From the NCBI GenBank assembly GCA_946479225.1, contig CAMLFI010000028.1, positions 1 through 13,327 on the forward strand: a stretch of 13,327 nucleotides of DNA, read 5' to 3'. The stretch's first letter is position 1. Each line of letters opens with the position of its first letter. Both the position numbers and the translations under genes were made by a program. Shown piece by piece: positions 1 through 10,535 of this stretch. This stretch comes from an uncultured Mucilaginibacter sp. (lineage in GTDB: Bacteria > Bacteroidota > Bacteroidia > Sphingobacteriales > Sphingobacteriaceae). A model generated the notes under the pieces. It did no database searches. It saw only the letters and a list, made by a program, of their open reading frames with translations, and was not told where the DNA came from.

Positions 1-3000
1 ACCGGGCTGGCATAAGGCTTTAAAACATCTGCCTGGTCAAGCGAGGCAGCAGGTGTCCAGCTGTAGCTCACCGTGCCCGAGCTGATACTTACCGTAGGGC
101 GAAGCAATATTTTTTGCCCCTCCAATATCACATATTCCTCATCGTCTTGTATAACAGGTACGGGGTTAACCGTAATTTTAAAATTAGTGGTATAACTACA
201 GCCGGTTCCGGTTGCCGTAAAAACATAGCTGATGGCAAATGTACCCGGCCCTGAAACTGCTGGGTCAAACGCGCCTGTCTGATTTATTCCTGTACCGGTA
301 AAAACGCCGGTACCGGCGTATATGCCTTTGTTCTCCGCAATTTGGATAGCGCCGTTATCGCGGCAAAGAACAATATCGGCGGTAATAGGCGTGTTATTAT
401 ATACCAAAGCAATTACCGGGTTGGCGTTGATGGTTACGGTGTTATCAATAGTATTTATGCAACTTAAACTTTCGCCGGAGTAGGCTATAAGTTTAACATG
501 ATAACTTTTTGTAGCAGGCGTATTAAAAAGACCGTAATTGTGGGTGTAAAGCTTATCCGCATGCATTACATCCATTGTATAAGTTTCTGAAAGCTCGGGG
601 TGATTATCATAATCAAAATACCAAACTATTTTGGTGATGTTGCCAAAGCTTGGTGTAGACTTATCCCTGAACACAATGTCGCTGCCGCTGCAATTGTTCT
701 CCACCGCAAATTCAGCATGAGGGATGGCGCCGTTAACAGTAAACTGCATTTGCTTAATGCTTACACAGCCATATTTAGAAGTTACCGTAAGTGTAACAGT
801 GTAAATACCCGATGCGCTGTATTTATGCTGCGCGTTTTTTTGGGCGGATTTATTATTTGCGACTGATGCATTGGCATCGCCAAAATTCCACAGGTAGGTA
901 AATTCTGATTCCGTATTATCCGCGATAGTGCTCATATCTGTAAACCTGGCCACATCATCAATACAGGCATCAGGCAAAACAAAATCTACCACAGGCAAAG
1001 GGCGAATGGTTATGTCTTTTTGAAATACTACACTGCTGCAGCCTTTATCAGTAGCAACAATTAATTTAACGGTATAAATTCCCGTAGCTGTATAAACATG
1101 GGTAAACGCTGCCGCGGATGTTTTGTCGGCAGTTGTTCCGTCGCCAAAATCCCATTTCCAGCTTATAATATTGCCTTCGGCAGCTATAGAGTTATCTGTT
1201 AAAAGAACGCCGCTGTTTAAACAATCAGACGTGGCCATATTAAACGAGGCATTTGGTATTTTAGCTACATGGACAACGGCCTGCGGCGAAATAGCGCTGC
1301 AACCATTGGCATCAACAACCGTTAACGTAACAGGATAGTCGCCGGCGGCAGCATAAGTATGCGTAGGGTTTTGTAAGGTTGAAAAAGGTGTGCCATCGCC
1401 AAAATCCCATAACCATTGCTGGGTTGTCCCTCCGTCGGTAATAACAGAAACGTCTGTAAACTGTACAACATCGCCTAAACAACTATTGGCGGCAACTTGT
1501 ATAGCGCTTGTAGGCTTGCCATTAACGGTAAAGAAGAACTGTACCTCCTCATCCGATCCACAATCATCAATTACCGGATTAAAAACAGTTGCAGTAACTA
1601 CATAGGTGCCGGGCGGATAGGTAACCATCTGCTCATATTCATACTTGTACAATGTTATCCCGTTTGATGATGGTATTGGTTTTCCCACCGGGTTAAGCTC
1701 CTGATGCGGCGCAGCGCCATCGCCAAGATCCCAGCTTATGCGGATGGTTGGAAAAGGCAATGTCAACTGTAGCTTATAGGATTGCCCGCTACATGCTGTT
1801 GTAAGGCTTTTGGCAATATCAGCCGGGTCCTCAAAAACAAGGTGGGTATTCAGGTCAAGCTGGTTGGTACCGGCGGCGTAACCATATGATTCCTGGGGGC
1901 CAAAGCCATACGCGATGGCATTAAACGGCTCATCTGCTTTTAATGTATGCGTTCCTGATGTTACAGAGCCGCCCCCGTTGCTTGTCGGGCCTGATGAAAC
2001 TGCTATTTGCGCGTAAGAATAGCCCGGTTTGCCCGCAACCGGGGCAAATGCAGTATAAGGAGATCCGTCAAGCGTAAAGGATGCTACCGCGCTTGTGGGT
2101 AAAACCACGTTGATATAGCTTGCTAATATTCTAAAATAACCGCTGGAATAAAGTGTTACTTTGCTAAGTCCTTGTTCAATTGGGCTTAAATATATCATTT
2201 CAGGGTCGCCTACATCACCTGCTACAGTGGTGCAATTAACTCCCTGGCGTTCTGTAGCGGAATATTGTACAACCTGTATCGGCTTGTCGGCCGATACCAC
2301 GTTGGTGTTGGTTGATGAAAACTCGTAATATAAACCATTTACAAACTGGTTGGCGGCAACCACTGCACCGTTAAGGGTGACCAGGGTGGCCGGATCGCTC
2401 AAGACTATACGGTAAACATCGAAAGGGCGCGATTTTAAAGGCGCCGTAACGTAGTTTTTGCCCCAGGTTGACGTAGCGTAAACCTGCTGAAATAAATTGT
2501 CGGCAGTACCAGTAATACAGCCTATAGATATTTTAGAGCTGCCCGAAAAAACTGCTATCTTTTTACAAGTGCCGGCAATTGTACTTACGGATTTTATTTT
2601 GGTACCCGTTAGGTCATTTGATGACAAACCCTGGTACAGTTCTCCTTTTTTCAGGTTAACCGTAAAGGTTACGCCCTTGGCTTCGCCATTTAAAAGCTGT
2701 TCTGACGGTGTTATTTCTACAGCGGTATTATCCTCGGTGGCTATTATACCAAAAGTTGAGTAAGCGGGATTTTCATTTGATGCTTGTTTGTAATTAATGG
2801 ACATATATTCTTTGCCCATAGCGCTAACGGGCAGCAGCAATGTAGCACCCGATACCGAAGACGCGTAAATATGCGCGTAAACCGCTATCGGTTTTGCCGA
2901 TTTGATATGTATGCCTTTTAAAAACTTGCCCTGGTTGCCTACAAAAGCGCTGGCAGGTATAGTAACAAAAGTTACCGCGTTAGCTGTTACAAAAAAACTT

Positions 3001-3233
3001 TGAATAAATGATCCGTCGGCAATGTCAACCGTGCCGGTAGTTGACAGGTCAGAGGTAATATAAAGGATCATGCTGCTGGGCTGCCCTAAATTTGTAGGCA
3101 GCTTTATATGATCCATATACATTGTCCAAAACTCGGTACCCTTATTACTCGTTCCCTGTGCGTTGGTATTTGTACGCAAAAAAAACAGCAATAAAATAAG
3201 AGCAGTACAATATAATGTCCTGGTATTTATCAA
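1..3233 (-). CDS. Giant secreted PKD-repeat protein with IgGFc-binding-like N-terminus (3' end outside window)
   Basis: This reading frame is open without a stop from 3233 to the left edge, about 1,077 codons, so the C-terminus is missing. A TAA lies two codons upstream, so the start is most likely the TTG at 3233. Residues 1-26 form a signal peptide (polar start, LILLLFFL core, cleavage near NAQ/G). Residues about 30-350, opening with GTEFW, resemble the IgGFc_binding region seen at the front of large Bacteroidota adhesins. Five PKD-like modules follow, marked by WDLGDG (W501), WDFGDG (W609), WDFGDG (W694), WNFGDA (W782) and a divergent WYFDYD (W871), spaced 85-108 residues. A further Ig-like segment ends in SYSWTPAASLD, a phrase common shortly before the sorting domain of gliding-motility-associated proteins. 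By family knowledge such proteins are exported by the type IX system and anchored or shed at the surface; ligand and function are unknown. The C-terminal sorting domain is inferred, not seen. Confidence 0.93.
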   Translation of the reverse strand, partial: MINTRTLYCTALILLLFFLRTNTNAQGTSNKGTEFWTMYMDHIKLPTNLGQPSSMILYITSDLSTTGTVDIADGSFIQSFFVTANAVTFVTIPASAFVGNQGKFLKGIHIKSAKPIAVYAHIYASSVSGATLLLPVSAMGKEYMSINYKQASNENPAYSTFGIIATEDNTAVEITPSEQLLNGEAKGVTFTVNLKKGELYQGLSSNDLTGTKIKSVSTIAGTCKKIAVFSGSSKISIGCITGTADNLFQQVYATSTWGKNYVTAPLKSRPFDVYRIVLSDPATLVTLNGAVVAANQFVNGLYYEFSSTNTNVVSADKPIQVVQYSATERQGVNCTTVAGDVGDPEMIYLSPIEQGLSKVTLYSSGYFRILASYINVVLPTSAVASFTLDGSPYTAFAPVAGKPGYSYAQIAVSSGPTSNGGGSVTSGTHTLKADEPFNAIAYGFGPQESYGYAAGTNQLDLNTHLVFEDPADIAKSLTTACSGQSYKLQLTLPFPTIRISWDLGDGAAPHQELNPVGKPIPSSNGITLYKYEYEQMVTYPPGTYVVTATVFNPVIDDCGSDEEVQFFFTVNGKPTSAIQVAANSCLGDVVQFTDVSVITDGGTTQQWLWDFGDGTPFSTLQNPTHTYAAAGDYPVTLTVVDANGCSAISPQAVVHVAKIPNASFNMATSDCLNSGVLLTDNSIAAEGNIISWKWDFGDGTTADKTSAAAFTHVYTATGIYTVKLIVATDKGCSSVVFQKDITIRPLPVVDFVLPDACIDDVARFTDMSTIADNTESEFTYLWNFGDANASVANNKSAQKNAQHKYSASGIYTVTLTVTSKYGCVSIKQMQFTVNGAIPHAEFAVENNCSGSDIVFRDKSTPSFGNITKIVWYFDYDNHPELSETYTMDVMHADKLYTHNYGLFNTPATKSYHVKLIAYSGESLSCINTIDNTVTINANPVIALVYNNTPITADIVLCRDNGAIQIAENKGIYAGTGVFTGTGINQTGAFDPAVSGPGTFAISYVFTATGTGCSYTTNFKITVNPVPVIQDDEEYVILEGQKILLRPTVSISSGTVSYSWTPAASLDQADVLKPYASP

Positions 3234-3246
3234 GTATTAAATTAAT

Positions 3247-3270
3247 TAGGCGGCTTATAAAGTCCGCCTA
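3247..3270 (-). terminator. Hairpin downstream of the response regulator gene
   Basis: TAGGCGG (3247-3253) pairs perfectly with CCGCCTA (3264-3270). CTT/AAG can extend the stem across one bulged base, leaving a three-base loop. On the minus strand the hairpin follows the response regulator stop by 35 bases and is followed by AT-rich sequence with no clean U-run, so it is a plausible but weak terminator. It also lies in the leader of the PKD gene, so a 5'-UTR structure is the alternative. Confidence 0.4.
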
Positions 3271-3300
3271 AATATACATACTTAAAAAATACAATAACAA
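3269..3300 (-). promoter_or_regulatory. Possible Bacteroidota-type promoter for the PKD gene
   Basis: On the minus strand a TTG (3298-3300) is followed after 21 bases by TATATTTA (3269-3276), which matches seven of eight positions of the Bacteroidota -7 consensus TAnnTTTG. Start of transcription would fall inside the adjacent hairpin at 3247-3270. The region is AT-rich, so chance matches are likely. Confidence 0.28.
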
Positions 3301-3305
3301 TAATG

Positions 3306-3752
3306 TTACACTAACTTTTTCAGGGTTTCTATTTCGGCGTGGGCCAACCTAAGCTTTGCTGCCAGATCTTTATTCTCGCGCCTTAGTTTGTAAATTTCAA
3401 TGGCGTTAGTAATATACATCTTCAGCTCATCGTTTTGCCAGGGCTTTACAACATACTTATAAACGTGACCGCGGTTAATGGCATCCATAACCGCATTTAT
3501 ATCAGCAAAGCCGGTGAGTAATATCCTGATGGTATCAGGGTAGATCTGTATTATTGACTCCAGGAACTCTATCCCGGTCATAACGGGCATGCGGTGGTCG
3601 GTTATAATTACACCTATCTCTGTAGTATCTAATATCTTACGACCCTCTTTGGCCGATATCGCTGTAAATACTTCGAAATCGCGCCTAAAGGCTGCTTTAA
3701 AACTGTTGAGGTTATTAACCTCGTCATCTACGTATAAAACTCCAACTGCCAT
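3306..3752 (-). CDS. Single-domain response regulator (CheY-like) with C-terminal coiled coil
   Basis: A receiver domain fills almost the whole 148-residue protein. Numbered from the ATG at 3752, the acidic pair is D9-D10 (LYVDDE), the phospho-acceptor is D52 (TDHRMP), the conserved Thr is T80 (LLTGFAD) and the Lys is K103 (VKPW). All switch residues are present. The KYVVKPW stretch resembles receivers of the RpfG/PAS-linked group. The last 25 or so residues (RRENKDLAAKLRLAHAEI) look like a short coiled coil, and there is no DNA-binding or enzymatic output domain. A longer frame from a TTG at 3770 is possible, but the ATG directly before the beta-1 strand fits receiver domains better. No histidine kinase is nearby, so the partner is unknown; it probably acts through protein contact, as an orphan or phosphorelay regulator. 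Confidence 0.92.
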   Translation of the reverse strand: MAVGVLYVDDEVNNLNSFKAAFRRDFEVFTAISAKEGRKILDTTEIGVIITDHRMPVMTGIEFLESIIQIYPDTIRILLTGFADINAVMDAINRGHVYKYVVKPWQNDELKMYITNAIEIYKLRRENKDLAAKLRLAHAEIETLKKLV

Positions 3753-3907
3753 ATTAAATGCAAAGTACAAAGTAATGATACATTATTAAGCTAAAACCCT
3801 AATGTAAAAAAGGCTGTAAAGAGTACTTTTTGTTAACATTCTGCGTATTAAGCCGTTTTTTTAACAATAACAGCAATTTACCCCGCAATCGTTTTAGGTT
3901 CTGCTAT

Positions 3908-5686
3908 TTAACTCACCCTTTTTCCCTTTAATAACAGGGCCATGGCATCATTAAAAGATCCCGCCTGTATCACCTCGCCTGAGTTCACAAAAAATATCTC
4001 GTCAGCGTTTTCAATCGTATTCAGTCTGTGCGCTATAATAACCCGCGTGGTATGCTCCGGAAGATTATTCAGTATCTCGCTTAACAGTTTTTCTGTAATG
4101 GTATCAATATTGGCGGTAGCTTCGTCCAATATCAACAAGTCAGGATCGCGCAAAACGGCACGCATAAAGGCTATCAGCTGCTTTTGCCCCAAACTAATAC
4201 TGGCCCCGCTTGATAGTACTTTAGTTTCCAGCCCGCTGTCAAACATCGCTAATAAACTACCCAAATTGGCATCCTTAATAGCCTGCTCCAGTTGCTCATC
4301 CGTATAGCCTGCGTACAGTTCGTTACCATACAATATATTTTCACGAACGGTACCCGTAAATAAGAACGGCTCCTGTAAAATAAAGCCTATTTTTTTGGAA
4401 CGTTCTGCAGGATCATAGCTCCTTATGTCTTTCCCATTAAGTAAAACCGCGCCGCTTTGCGGATCGTACAAACGGGCTATTAATGATGCTGTTGTGGTTT
4501 TACCACCCCCCGTAGGCCCAACCAAGGCATAAGTTTTACCGCGCTCCAGTTTAAAGCTGATGTTATGTAAAATCTCGTTATCACCATAACCAAAGTGAAC
4601 ATTCCTGAATTCCAACAAGGCATCTGATGTTTCTTTTGCTCCATCGGCAACAGTAACCAGATCGGTCTCCATGGCTAATATTTGCGATATCCTGTCCCAA
4701 CCGGCCATTGCCGCCTGGAAGTTGGCCCAAAGTGTAGCCAATTGTCTTAGCGGGTTATAAAAGTTGGTGGTATATGAGAAATAACTTACCAGCAAACCTA
4801 TAGTAAACTCGCCTTCGCTTATTAAATAAATACCAAATGTTAAAACAGCCAGTTGCGCAATACTTGCAAACAGCGTGTAAACCGGCATAAATATATTATT
4901 GGCAAGGCCCGCAGTTATAGCAGCTTTATAATTTTCGCCATTGGCAACGTCAAAGCGTTTTCTGAAATAATCGCGGCGGTTAAAGGCAATGATCACATTA
5001 AAATTGTGCAGGCTTTCCTGTATCTCCGCGCTCAGGCCGCCCACACTTTTTAAACTTTTAGCATTGCTACGTTTTACCCAAGGCGATACGATCATGGTAA
5101 AAACCAGTATCAGCAAGCCCGGCGCAAGCGCTGCCGCACCCAATTTAATATTAATAGCCACCAGGAATATACCCGCGCCAATCATGATAGCAATGCTGCC
5201 GATAAACTGCATAAGCGATTGGGAGAAAAACTGGTTCAGTTTATCAGTATCGTTATTTATGCGCGATATCAGGTCGCCGGCCTTGTTTTGGTTAAAGAAA
5301 CCCACAGGCAATTGTTGCAGCTTATTGAACACAGCATTGCGCAACGTAAACAACATGCGCTGCCCCACCCCGCCCATTAAGCGTGTTTGCAGATAACTGG
5401 TAACCAACGACACAAAATACAGGCAAAGCAGTAAACCACAATTTACTAAAACGCCATGGTATGGGTCGGCAATTACCTTCTTACTGCCGGTAACAATATA
5501 TTCATCAATAGTGTGGCCCACAACATAAGGCCCCGCCAGGTTTATAGACGAGGTAACCAATATGGCACACATCGCCAGCCAAAGATTCCTTCTTTCGTGC
5601 GCTATTAATTGCAGCAGCTTTTTCAGGCCGGCAAGGGTCGAGGTTTTTTGCTGCCCTTTAGATAACTGGTTAAGATCGTAATTCAT
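3908..5686 (-). CDS. ABC exporter half-transporter, catalytic-site subunit (Walker B Glu and H-switch intact)
   Basis: This 592-residue type IV (MDR/lipid-exporter-like) ABC half-transporter has a six-helix membrane domain at about residues 30-330 and a nucleotide-binding domain at about 355-590. Visible motifs are Walker A GPTGGGKT (390-397), Q-loop Q438, Walker B LLILDE with catalytic E522, and H-switch H553 (IIAHR). The signature motif is degenerate: ISLGQ at 497-501 instead of LSGGQ. Its ATG lies within the last codons of the upstream transporter gene (17-base overlap), which signals translational coupling and a heterodimer. By analogy with BmrCD, LmrCD or TM287/288, it would export drugs, lipids or peptides across the inner membrane using ATP. 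The substrate cannot be read from sequence. No terminator of note lies between its stop and the next gene. Confidence 0.95.
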   Translation of the reverse strand: MNYDLNQLSKGQQKTSTLAGLKKLLQLIAHERRNLWLAMCAILVTSSINLAGPYVVGHTIDEYIVTGSKKVIADPYHGVLVNCGLLLCLYFVSLVTSYLQTRLMGGVGQRMLFTLRNAVFNKLQQLPVGFFNQNKAGDLISRINNDTDKLNQFFSQSLMQFIGSIAIMIGAGIFLVAINIKLGAAALAPGLLILVFTMIVSPWVKRSNAKSLKSVGGLSAEIQESLHNFNVIIAFNRRDYFRKRFDVANGENYKAAITAGLANNIFMPVYTLFASIAQLAVLTFGIYLISEGEFTIGLLVSYFSYTTNFYNPLRQLATLWANFQAAMAGWDRISQILAMETDLVTVADGAKETSDALLEFRNVHFGYGDNEILHNISFKLERGKTYALVGPTGGGKTTTASLIARLYDPQSGAVLLNGKDIRSYDPAERSKKIGFILQEPFLFTGTVRENILYGNELYAGYTDEQLEQAIKDANLGSLLAMFDSGLETKVLSSGASISLGQKQLIAFMRAVLRDPDLLILDEATANIDTITEKLLSEILNNLPEHTTRVIIAHRLNTIENADEIFFVNSGEVIQAGSFNDAMALLLKGKRVS

Positions 5687-7415
5687 AGTTGCTGGTGCTT
5701 TGTTGCGAATTAAAAATCTGTACGTATTCGGGGCTTGTGCTCATTAGTTCGTTGTGTGTTCCTTCGGCCACTATCTCTCCATCCATCAGCACCACAATCT
5801 TATCGTAATGCTCAATGGCCGCTATTTTTTGCGTTACCGATACCAGCGTTGTGCCCGGATAGTTGCGCTGAACGTTGGCCAATATTTTCTGTTCGGTGCC
5901 GGAATCAACCCGCGCGGTAAAATCATCCAACAGTAAAACCTTTGGATTTACTGCCAACGCACGCGCCAACATTATCCGCTGCTTTTGCCCGCCCGAAAGG
6001 CTTGATCCCCGCTCAGATACAATGGTGTTTAGTTTATCCGGCAATCCATTAATAAAGTCGGCCAGTTCTGCAGTTTCTATTGCTTTTTCCAGCGATTCGT
6101 CGGTTACGGTATCGCTAAACGCGATGTTCTCGCGGATGCTCATATTGAATATAATGCTATCCTGAAACACAAAACCCACCTGCCTGTGAAAAGCCTCGCT
6201 GTTATAGCTGGCAATACTTCTGCCATCAAACTCAACCGAACCCTCTGTAGGGTTTATTAAGCCGGTAAGCAGGTAAAGCAGTTGGGTTTTCCCGGCGGCG
6301 GTCGGACCAATTATCGCGATCTTTGAACCTGCGTTTACAGCAAGTGAAACATCCTTTAACGCAGGCTTTTGCCCGTAAAAAACGCTGACATTTTTTAAAT
6401 CAATATCACCTTTTAATGGTGTGGTATCCGTTCCTTTTTCTTCGGTATCAGGCGCGTTGAAAATGGCGTTAAGCCTTTGGAAAGATGCCGTAGCCTGCGC
6501 TATAATATTGCTCATGAAACCGATAACCAGTATCGGGAAGATGAGCATCATTAGATAACTGTTAAAGGCCGAAAACTCACCCAGCGTCATGGTGCCGTTT
6601 ATTACATAATGCCCGCCAAGCGCCAATATGGTAAGCAGCGAAAGGTTGGCCGTGAACGAAATAATGGGAATGAGCCCGGCAAACATTTTAAGTATAGTTA
6701 AACCAAAATCGCGGGCCTTGCTGTTGGCCTCTAAAAATTTCATCGACTCCAGGTTTTGCGAATTGATAACACGTATCAGCGCGGCGCCTAAAATACTTTC
6801 ATTAATGATCTTGTTCAGCCAGTCTATCACCTCTCGGCTTTGAATAAACAGCACCCTCACCTTTTTTAGCACGTAAAAAAACGTACCGCCTATTATGGGG
6901 ATGATGGCAATTACAGTCAGCGCCAGTCTCCAGTTGATGCTTAACATCAACGCACTCGCGCCGATGATTATCACCAATGATGATACGATAGATACGATAG
7001 CCTGCGAAACGAACAACTTGATAGAGTCGGCATCGGCAGTTAGGTTGGTTAGTAGTTTTGAAGGATTGGCCTGCTCAATAAAAGCATGACTTTGGCGCGA
7101 GATCTTATCGGCCAGCCGGGTACGCAGGTCGCGCGCAACACGCTCTGACGCGTAGGTTTGAATAACGCTTTGCAGGTATCCAAATATAAAAACCAACAAC
7201 ACTGCAATACTAAACTCGGTTATTATGGCTTGCAGATCAAAAGTTTTATGTGTGTACGCGTCTATCCCATCGGCAATAATGCGGGGCAGCAGCAGGTTAA
7301 TGCCGTTGCTTAGCAGCGCCAACACAATAAGCAAGGTTACCAAACCGCGGTAGGGTTTTAACAAACTCCCTATACCGGGTGGTTTTGGTTTGTCGGTGAT
7401 CGGTTTTTCAGGCAT
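5670..7415 (-). CDS. ABC exporter half-transporter, degenerate-site subunit (Walker B Asp, Gln in H-switch)
   Basis: This is the first gene of the exporter pair: 581 residues, with a membrane domain at about 15-320 and a nucleotide-binding domain at about 335-570. Walker A is GPTAAGKT (370-377), the Q-loop is Q418, and the signature is a perfect LSGGQ (473-477). Walker B reads LLLDD, with Asp498 where the catalytic Glu is expected, and the H-switch position is Gln529 (SVTQK) instead of His. Its own ATP site should therefore be poorly hydrolytic, while its intact signature completes the active site of the partner encoded at 3908-5686. This is the textbook arrangement of asymmetric exporters. 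The ATG at 7415 is preceded by a TATTTTTG promoter-like element. The GNAT gene is divergent, 102 bases away. Confidence 0.95.
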   Translation of the reverse strand: MPEKPITDKPKPPGIGSLLKPYRGLVTLLIVLALLSNGINLLLPRIIADGIDAYTHKTFDLQAIITEFSIAVLLVFIFGYLQSVIQTYASERVARDLRTRLADKISRQSHAFIEQANPSKLLTNLTADADSIKLFVSQAIVSIVSSLVIIIGASALMLSINWRLALTVIAIIPIIGGTFFYVLKKVRVLFIQSREVIDWLNKIINESILGAALIRVINSQNLESMKFLEANSKARDFGLTILKMFAGLIPIISFTANLSLLTILALGGHYVINGTMTLGEFSAFNSYLMMLIFPILVIGFMSNIIAQATASFQRLNAIFNAPDTEEKGTDTTPLKGDIDLKNVSVFYGQKPALKDVSLAVNAGSKIAIIGPTAAGKTQLLYLLTGLINPTEGSVEFDGRSIASYNSEAFHRQVGFVFQDSIIFNMSIRENIAFSDTVTDESLEKAIETAELADFINGLPDKLNTIVSERGSSLSGGQKQRIMLARALAVNPKVLLLDDFTARVDSGTEQKILANVQRNYPGTTLVSVTQKIAAIEHYDKIVVLMDGEIVAEGTHNELMSTSPEYVQIFNSQQSTSNYELRS

Positions 7416-7433
7416 AATGTTTTAATGAGGGGG

Positions 7434-7441
7434 CAAAAATA
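7434..7441 (-). promoter_or_regulatory. Candidate -7 element for the ABC exporter operon
   Basis: On the minus strand TATTTTTG is an exact match to the Bacteroidota -7 consensus TAnnTTTG, lying 18 bases before the ATG at 7415. No TTG stands at the usual upstream distance (only AT-rich sequence), so the -33 half is weak. The leader would be about 10-15 bases. Confidence 0.4.
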
Positions 7442-7517
7442 CTAAAGCTTATGTTATAATTTTATTAAGATTGTAGACGATTGTAATTAAATTTTATTTT
7501 AAAATAAATCACTTATT

Positions 7518-8120
7518 ATGGCGTTAAATTTTAACAGCAAAGAGGAATATATACTGGAGGACGAACGTGTTTTGATACGGCCTCTGCGAACCGATGACGT
7601 TGTAAATCTTTTACCCTTCGCTTTAAATGAGCCAGAGACATGGCGATATTCAAGCAAAACCGCAGGAAGTGAAGAACTTTTAAAGCGATATATTGATGAT
7701 GCCTTAGAATTAAGAGAGAAAGGCCTTGAATACCCGTTTATTGTATTTGATAAGAAAGCAAATGCCTATGCAGGAAGCACCCGCTTTTATGATATACAAC
7801 CAGAAAACGGTGCGCTTGAACTGGGTTATACCTGGTATGGAAAAGATTTTAGGGGCACAGGGATGAACAAACATTGCAAGTTTTTACTGCTGCAGTTGGC
7901 TTTTGAGACCATGAATGCCGACCGTGTAGGTTTCCGTGCCGATGCCCGTAATGAAGTAAGTATTGCAGCCATGAAAAGCATTGGCTGTATAGTAGAGGGT
8001 ACTATTCGCAGCAACGCCCCTTTACGCGATGGTAGCCGCCGCGACTCTATTATTTTAAGTATTTTAAAGGATGAGTGGTTTAGTGGGGTTAAGGAGAGAT
8101 TGAGGGCGAAGTTGAAATAA
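7518..8120 (+). CDS. GNAT-family N-acetyltransferase, RimJ/RimL type
   Basis: This 200-residue protein matches the length and layout of the RimJ/RimL-like GNAT group (Acetyltransf_3 type). It starts with the typical beta-1 phrase LIRPLRTDD (19-27). The acetyl-CoA pyrophosphate-binding loop is FRGTGMNK (111-118) at the start of the long helix after beta-4 (LELGYTWYG). The late DARNEVSIAAMKSIGC (142-156) is the conserved N-x-x-S-x-x-x-x-x-x-x-G region. Members acetylate protein N-termini, small molecules or antibiotics; the substrate here is not predictable. It is the only plus-strand gene in the window, divergent from the ABC exporter and convergent with katG. The ATG at 7518 is used because it sits just before the start of the domain. 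Confidence 0.92.
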   Translation: MALNFNSKEEYILEDERVLIRPLRTDDVVNLLPFALNEPETWRYSSKTAGSEELLKRYIDDALELREKGLEYPFIVFDKKANAYAGSTRFYDIQPENGALELGYTWYGKDFRGTGMNKHCKFLLLQLAFETMNADRVGFRADARNEVSIAAMKSIGCIVEGTIRSNAPLRDGSRRDSIILSILKDEWFSGVKERLRAKLK

Positions 8121-8126
8121 ATTAAA

Positions 8127-8151
8127 AAGGGGTGCCATGGTGACACCCCTT
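8127..8151. terminator. Bidirectional hairpin terminator between the GNAT gene and katG
   Basis: AAGGGGTG (8127-8134) pairs perfectly with CACCCCTT (8144-8151), an eight-base-pair stem with a nine-base loop. It lies in the 36-base gap between the two convergent stop codons. On the minus strand the stem is followed by TTT and AT-rich sequence, a good intrinsic terminator for katG. In the plus direction it is followed by AAATTCTAT, a weaker U-run for the GNAT gene. Confidence 0.8.
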
Positions 8152-8156
8152 AAATT

Positions 8157-10427
<2,271 letters not shown>

Positions 10428-10462
10428 TCAGGTTATTTAGATTTTACTTGGATGGTTTACCG

Positions 10463-10478
10463 GCACATGGTTATGTGC
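10463..10478. promoter_or_regulatory. Perfect inverted repeat in the katG leader (possible operator)
   Basis: GCACAT (10463-10468) and ATGTGC (10473-10478) form a perfect six-base inverted repeat around a four-base spacer, just downstream of the candidate katG -7 element. It is nested inside a second pair, GTTTACC (10455-10461) and GGTAAAC (10489-10495). It could be a repressor site at the transcription start or a leader hairpin. The protein that would bind is unknown. Confidence 0.4.
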
Positions 10479-10484
10479 TTTTTA

Positions 10485-10516
10485 TAAAGGTAAACGCGTT
10501 GATAGTTAAATCAAAA
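10485..10516 (-). promoter_or_regulatory. Candidate katG promoter
   Basis: On the minus strand TTTTG (10512-10516) is followed, 19 bases after its TTG, by TACCTTTA (10485-10492). This matches seven of eight positions of the Bacteroidota -7 consensus TAnnTTTG at a suitable spacing. Transcription would start near 10478 and give a leader of roughly 50 bases before the katG ATG at 10424. Confidence 0.5.
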
Positions 10517-10535
10517 TCAATTAATTCTATATGTG

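Noticed and set aside
600..2763. Several plus-strand open frames of 70-90 codons opposite the PKD gene
   Set aside because: They lie antisense to a continuous 1,077-codon frame with clear domain motifs, have no recognisable domains, and are shadows of that gene.
3753..3770. Upstream TTG start for the response regulator
   Set aside because: It adds only six residues before the ATG at 3752, which sits at the normal distance from the receiver beta-1 strand.
3771..3907. Terminator or small gene between the ABC exporter and the response regulator
   Set aside because: No stable hairpin with a U-run and no coding signal could be seen; the gap is AT-rich and otherwise featureless.
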